Position numbers and translations under genes: made by a program
Part shown: positions 59,391 to 64,000 of the stretch, piece by piece
Layout: every line of letters begins with the position of its first letter
Position numbering within the stretch: position 1 is the first letter of the stretch
Notes under the pieces: generated by a model
What the model saw: the letters and a program-made list of their open reading frames with translations, nothing else
Told to the model about the DNA's origin: nothing
The model's database searches: none
NCBI RefSeq assembly: GCF_001625215.2
Contig: NC_030381.2
Span: 39,306,689 to 39,370,688 of the forward strand
Direction: 5' to 3'
DNA length: 64,000 bases
Source of the DNA: Daucus carota subsp. sativus
Taxonomy: Eukaryota; Streptophyta; Magnoliopsida; Apiales; Apiaceae

Positions 59391-59982
59391 TTATTAAACA
59401 TTTTTCTAATAGCAGGACATATAGCCTTTTCTTTGTTAAGCAGCAAATACTCTTCTTATATATATAAAGGAGACATTTTATATTAAAAAAAGACGTTATT
59501 TACTGGTGAGAATTAAACTAGTTATGACACCGGACAAGTATATTTAAAATAGGGCGGAAACTTTCATGATATGATATGTAGAAAAGAAAGGCATAAATGA
59601 AATAGAGAATTCTTTTAATTATATTTTACAAGAAATCTATTGTTAAAATATTTGCCTAGTCGTTCATGGTACATGCTGTTTTCACCGGACATCTTGAAAT
59701 CTATATTAACAATACGGTTTTTAACTGAGAAACACGTATTTCTGGCATGCACAATGTTTTCTAGATAGATTTGTGATGACTTTTTAAAAATTCATGGATC
59801 AAAATATTTCACACAATATATGAACTATAATACTTAGCAAAAAAAATATATGAACTATAATATCTGTCATCGTATGATATACAATTTTAAATGGATTTAT
59901 AATTAAGTTAAAATTCTGGACATGATTGAAGTCATGGGACAGTCTAATAAATTAGCGTGTGCAGTGTAAAGAAAAAGTGATA

Positions 59983-60216
59983 CTCCCTCCCTCCGTCCCA
60001 AATTAGATGAGTTTGTTGATTTCGGACATGCATTTTAAAGTTCATTGACCGCATAGTTACATTACTTGTTTTTGAAATTTTATTTTTATAAATAAATATT
60101 TAAATATGAAATTTTTATTTACAAAAAAAAAATTAAAAAAATAAATTTCAAAATAATACGATCAATGCATCTTAAGTTACGTGACCAAAGTCAACTAGCT
60201 CATCAGATGGAGGGAG
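59983..60216. mobile_element. Stowaway-like MITE in the BBE-like promoter
   Basis: Starts CTCCCTCCCTCCGTCCCAAA after TA and ends GATGGAGGGAG before TA; 234 bp, a third sequence type. It ends 166 bases before the TATA box of the oxidase gene. Confidence 0.88.
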
Positions 60217-60381
60217 TAGTTTGGTTTTGCAAGAAACTGTTGCTTGACCTAGCAAAGTAAAACACAAACAAACTGTTGCATGACCTTTTCAAAACTCAAA
60301 GATTTATGCAATATTCAATGTCGAAGCTGTCAACGGTCTCCCATTTGTGTATTATTAGTACCACTAGGGCTGAATGAAGCC

Positions 60382-60388
60382 TATAAAT
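60382..60388 (+). promoter_or_regulatory. TATA box of the BBE-like gene
   Basis: TATAAAT, about 100 bases before the ATG at 60483, giving a leader of roughly 70 bases. Confidence 0.7.
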
Positions 60389-60482
60389 ACCATGCAATCT
60401 TCATTATTCTATCCATATCCAACACTATCAACATTCAATACCATCAAATTCTTTACAAAGTACACAACCAATATCCAAGATT

Positions 60483-62078
60483 ATGAAGATAGCTGCAATT
60501 ACTACTTGTTTTCCTTACATTCTACTTTTCTTGTCATTTTCATCAACATTTACATCAGCTCAAGATCCTACACACAACTTCCTTCAGTGCCTTAATCATC
60601 ACTCTCATGACATCTCCGAATCCGTCTACACCCGAAAGAACACTAATTTCTCCGAAACACTGCTCTACTCCATTAATAATTTGCGTTTTGCAAAGCCTGA
60701 TACGCCCAAACCTCTGGTCATTATCAGGGCAGTGAGTGAATCCCAGATCCAATCCGTGATTTACTGCTCCAAGAAGCATCATTTGGACATGAGAATTCGG
60801 AGCGGTGGCCACAGTTTCGAGGGTCTTTCTTATGTGTCCCCACTCCCATTCGTCATACTTGATCTCGTCAACTTCAAATCATTCAGTGCCGATACTAAAA
60901 CCAACACTGCATGGATTGGCTCCGGTCTCACCAACGGGGAGCTTTATTACAAGATTGGCGAGACGAGTGGCACACTTGGATTTCCATCTGGTTTATTTGC
61001 AAATGTGGGTGTTGGAGGCATTCTAAGCGGAGGGGGTTACGGCATGATGATGCGAAAGCACGGCCTGGCTGCTGACCACGTGATCGATGCTCGCCTCATC
61101 GACTCAAACGGAAGAATTCTCGATAGAAAAGCCATGGGAGAAGATTGGTTCTGGGCTATTAGAGGAGGTGGTGGTGGAAGCTTTGGAGTTGTTATTTCCT
61201 GGAAAGTTAGATTACTTCCTGTGCCTAAGAAGGTGACCGTTTACAAAGTCTACAGAACAATTGAACAAAATCTCACTAGCATTTTTCATCGCTACCAATC
61301 TGTTGTACCCAAGTTCCCGAAAGAGCTTATGATCAAGGCCGATGGACAGAGCATTGTGAGCAATTTGAGTCGTCGAGCGGATAAGAGAACAATGCAATTC
61401 TTATTCGAGGCCTTATACCTAGGCAGCGCGGATAAGATGCTCTCCGTGATGCAAGGCCAGTTCCCTGAGCTTGGCGTGGTACGGGAGGACTGTTTTGAAG
61501 TCAGCTGGCTCCAGGCCATGGTGTACTTTTCAGGTTTCGACTTGTTTACGCCTCCTGAAATATTGCTCAACCTCACTGTTTTGCCTCGGCCTGCTTTCAA
61601 ATCAAATAATGACTACACTGAAGTGCCTATTCCGGTACAAGGGCTAGAAGGTCTGTGGGATCTCATGTACAAACTTCCTCCAACAAAAGCAACTTTACAG
61701 TTTACACCTTATGGAGGAAGAATGGATGAAATTTCGGAATCTGCACTTCCGTTCCCTTATAGAGCTGGAACCTTGCTAAAGTTCAACAGGTTCGCAGAAA
61801 CGGATACAGATGAAGCTGAACGCATGGAATGGATCAAGACCTTAGCAAAATATTTGACTCCTTATGTTACAAAGAATCCGAGAAGTGCATATGTTAATTA
61901 TGTGGACTTGACTATGGGGAGTAATAATCTCAAAGGTGCCACAAGCTACCAGCAGGCGAGTAGATGGGGGAAACGATACTTCAAGAATAATTTTGACAGA
62001 TTGGTTAAAATCAAATCGGCTGTGGATCCTGATAACTTCTTCAGACATGAACAAAGTATTCCTCCCATCTCGATTTGA
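60483..62078 (+). CDS. Berberine bridge enzyme-like FAD oxidase, intronless
   Basis: Secreted flavoprotein oxidase of 531 aa, a usual length for the family, which oxidises alkaloids, carbohydrates or monolignols. Residues 1-26 are a signal peptide ending TSA. The PCMH-type FAD-binding domain includes RIRSGGHSFEG, whose His is the 8-alpha-histidyl FAD attachment site. The second site, normally G-x-C-x-x-VGxGGH, reads SGLFANVGVGGILSGGGYG, so the FAD-linking Cys is Phe and the following His is Ile; only single covalent attachment is expected. The BBE C-terminal domain is intact (AYVNYVDLTMG, RWGKRYFKNNFDRLVKIKSA, DPDNFFRHEQSIP). Several N-glycosylation sequons occur. The lack of introns is usual for the family. 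No neighbouring biosynthetic gene indicates the substrate. Confidence 0.95.
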   Translation: MKIAAITTCFPYILLFLSFSSTFTSAQDPTHNFLQCLNHHSHDISESVYTRKNTNFSETLLYSINNLRFAKPDTPKPLVIIRAVSESQIQSVIYCSKKHHLDMRIRSGGHSFEGLSYVSPLPFVILDLVNFKSFSADTKTNTAWIGSGLTNGELYYKIGETSGTLGFPSGLFANVGVGGILSGGGYGMMMRKHGLAADHVIDARLIDSNGRILDRKAMGEDWFWAIRGGGGGSFGVVISWKVRLLPVPKKVTVYKVYRTIEQNLTSIFHRYQSVVPKFPKELMIKADGQSIVSNLSRRADKRTMQFLFEALYLGSADKMLSVMQGQFPELGVVREDCFEVSWLQAMVYFSGFDLFTPPEILLNLTVLPRPAFKSNNDYTEVPIPVQGLEGLWDLMYKLPPTKATLQFTPYGGRMDEISESALPFPYRAGTLLKFNRFAETDTDEAERMEWIKTLAKYLTPYVTKNPRSAYVNYVDLTMGSNNLKGATSYQQASRWGKRYFKNNFDRLVKIKSAVDPDNFFRHEQSIPPISI

Positions 62079-62535
62079 AAATATAAGAACTAGCTTGTTA
62101 GAATCAACCACAACATGTATGTATTATCTCATTTATTCATTTTTCTGGAGCTCTCATTAATAGAGACAGTGATATGACTATAGCGAAATGTTGACATCCT
62201 ACACTGTGGTAACCGGTAATTGTTTTAATTTGAAATAATAAGAGATATCATATCTTCATTCCTCTGTATCATATCTCTGATACTGATGTAAATGTTTTAA
62301 TTTATACTAATTTTTGAATTTTTTTAATTAAATTCTAAATAGAATCTTAATTCACAGTTACTTTTTTATTTCAGAATATATCATGTCATCAAATAAATGA
62401 TTTAAAATAAGATATACATTTGAAACAAATTTTATTACTCGTCTAATCTCATAAACTACCAAGAAAGTTTAAAATAATTACATACTAATAAGAGAGTAAT
62501 TTGATTTTGCAAAGATACCGATCAAATAATATAGG
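62079..62535. other. 3' flank of the BBE-like gene
   Basis: AT-rich 3' untranslated/intergenic DNA; nothing further recognised. Confidence 0.5.
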
Positions 62536-62622
62536 TGGAAACCCCCTGATGAGGGATGTCTTAAAGTTAATGTGGATGCCTCGGTGCACCCTGGAGCTTC
62601 TTCTTTTACAATTGGTATGTGT
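62536..62622 (+). pseudogene. Retroelement RNase H fragment
   Basis: One open frame reads WKPPDEGCLKVNVDAS and then ASSFTIGMC. This is the W-x-P-P-x-x-G-x-x-K-x-N-x-D start of the RNase H-like domain (RVT_3) common in plant LINEs. It is cut off by the LTR-like sequence that starts at 62620. Confidence 0.75.
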
Positions 62623-63007
62623 TGGAGCCAAAGTTCTGCCGGATGCCGAAGCCTGAAAGTGACCTGAAATATAGAAGAATGCGAGGGATTGTCCCCCCGA
62701 TTCACCTCCGGCGTGAGAATAAGTTAGTGGCTCTAGGAAGGGGTTTATGGAACTGCAAGCGTAAGTGTGTATGTATGAGAGTGTATGTGAATGTGTTTTA
62801 CCCCTGGTTTACCTCCTTTATATAGGGGGACGAGGATCCCTGTTGTGTAACGTCCCCGCCCGATGCGGGAGGGAAGTGATGGCGAGTTAATGAGGCGGGA
62901 TCTCCGCCCTTCGACCGTTGTGGACTAGGAGCGTTGATGGATGTTCAAATAATGGGCTGGGCCTTTCTTGGGCCTTGGCGTATTGGGCCGAGGCTCATAC
63001 TCCAACA
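62620..63007 (+). mobile_element. Putative LTR, 388 bp
   Basis: Begins TGTTGGAG and ends CTCCAACA, the TG...CA inverted ends of LTRs. It contains CTTTATATAGGGGG as a promoter-like site near 62817. The composition is more GC-rich than the surroundings. The flanks (GGTATG and TGTCC) do not match, so it is not a simple solo LTR; most likely it borders the unit to its right, though a minus-strand 3' LTR (GCCTGGGGACA reading into it) is possible. Confidence 0.55.
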
Positions 63008-63257
63008 TGTCCCCAGGCTTCGGTCGGGTTGTAAACGCGGCCGAAGTCTGAGTTTGCTTCGACTGACCGACCGGAGGAGGCGTTAGGCTGGGAGATCGAC
63101 AGGTGCTTCGGTGTGATTTCAAAGTGTCTGACCCGAATGGTGCAAGGGGTCGTGTGAGTGGGTTTTGCCTTGATGACGTTACCTCGAGATTCGTGTTGGA
63201 TCTGGGCCGTGCATTCCAAAGGGTGCCATAAATGAGGCGCGCCTTTTCATAATTTTG

Positions 63258-63267
63258 TTTATAAATA
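63258..63267 (+). promoter_or_regulatory. TATA-like element upstream of the edge ORF
   Basis: TTTATAAATAC precedes a pyrimidine-rich leader (63300-63418) and the spliced ORF at 63861. Confidence 0.45.
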
Positions 63268-63860
63268 CAAATCATTACTCGGTTTCTTTTCATAGTTCCA
63301 ACATCTCTTCATTTTCCTTGCAACTCCCCGCTCTCTCAAACTCTTACTCTCCCAGCAACCGGCGGCAGTCCCAGTTCCGGCGTATCTCCACCACCTCTTT
63401 CCGTTCTTTCTCCAACAAGTAAGTTCCTCTTCCTTCCTCGTTGATTTCTTTTACTGTCTTTGTAGAATGCTGCTAGATATCGTCGATTCTTTGTATTGTA
63501 TTTTCCGGTGAAAGTTTTTCGCCGGTTCGTAAATATTTGTCGATCGCCGGTGGTTTTCTTTTGCTGTTTTGTTCATATTGTAATGCTATCTTGTTGAGTT
63601 GTCGTAGATTAGAATTGTGGTTGGGGTATTCTGGCGGTTCTCGAGTTTTCAACTCGGGCATTGCCGTTGTCTTTTCCCCCCGCTTGTTGCTTTCTTTGCG
63701 TGTTGTCTTGTCGCTTGGGTTGGTTTTCTAGGGTTAGGTTTTGTCTAAGCCCCGTCGGCCCGACCCGATTCGGCCCTCTGTACTCGGGCTCGCCTCTTTT
63801 TCATTTCTTCTTTCTTTCCGAGTACATGGCTTATGTTTGCCTTCTCTCGTTTGCAGGCAA

Positions 63861-64000
63861 ATGGATCGGTCGGGTGACGTTGTGGGGACCTCTTACTCGG
63901 CTGCGGACCACTTCAGCGATGCGCTGAAGTTTCCAATGGCCAACTTTCCTTCCCTACTGACCGAAGCGGATCTGAAGACGTTTCGGATAAAATATCAGAT
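63861..64000 (+). CDS. Start of a retrotransposon-associated ORF, cut by window end
   Basis: 46 codons from MDRSGDVVGTSYSAADHFSD to TEADLKTFRIKYQ, open to the window edge. The SLLTEADLKTFRIKYQ wording resembles the N-terminus of plant proteins annotated as putative gypsy-type transposon (PF04195-like); this is recalled, not searched. A leader intron is likely: donor GTAAGT at 63419 and acceptor TTTGCAG at 63856, four bases before the ATG. It is more GC-rich than the resident genes and sits next to a putative LTR, so it is probably part of a mobile element. Confidence 0.55.
   Translation, partial: MDRSGDVVGTSYSAADHFSDALKFPMANFPSLLTEADLKTFRIKYQ

Overview
The window is nuclear DNA of a flowering plant, almost certainly a core eudicot. 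It is AT-rich, its genes carry GT-AG introns, and the intergenic space is full of short non-autonomous transposons. Stowaway MITEs with CTCCCTCCGTCC ends flanked by TA, hAT-type elements with 8-bp target duplications, tRNA-derived SINEs and LINE/LTR debris are all present. I cannot name the species; an asterid such as an umbellifer is only a guess. No CRISPR array, operon, tRNA gene, complete rRNA gene or other prokaryotic-style system is visible.

Seven protein-coding genes can be supported, with exon-intron structures worked out by hand. From left to right they are: (1) a CKI1-like sensor histidine kinase on the minus strand (2188-8047, 6 exons); (2) a membrane RING-CH (MARCH-type) ubiquitin ligase on the minus strand (10200-13228, 7 exons); (3) a universal stress protein on the plus strand (23239-24187, 4 exons); (4) the COPII GTPase SAR1 on the plus strand (26815-30134, 3 exons); (5) a single-exon DUF4228/PADRE protein on the plus strand (31157-31744); (6) a TPR plus J-like domain protein of the TPR15 type on the plus strand (46283-48982, 3 exons); (7) an intronless berberine-bridge-enzyme-like FAD oxidase with a signal peptide (60483-62078). 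The right edge enters a retrotransposon-like unit whose ORF starts at 63861 and runs off the window.

The stretches 13.2-23.1 kb, 31.7-46.0 kb and 49-60 kb are gene-poor. They hold at least eight non-autonomous elements with exact or near-exact 8-bp target duplications (a ninth lies in a SAR1 intron), six Stowaway-like MITEs, two Harbinger-like MITEs, two SINEs, a deleted LINE with a 14-bp duplication, and a chimeric TRIM-like LTR relic. The genes are functionally unrelated neighbours (two-component signalling, ubiquitination, stress, vesicle transport, chaperone-like, secreted oxidase); nothing suggests a gene cluster.

The most unusual observations are a hAT-type element in a SAR1 intron that carries about 100 bp resembling plant mitochondrial 18S rRNA, a LINE reduced to its two ends yet mobilised with a clean target duplication, and hAT elements that share terminal repeats but carry different subterminal repeat motifs. 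I did not find an undescribed defence or biosynthetic system.
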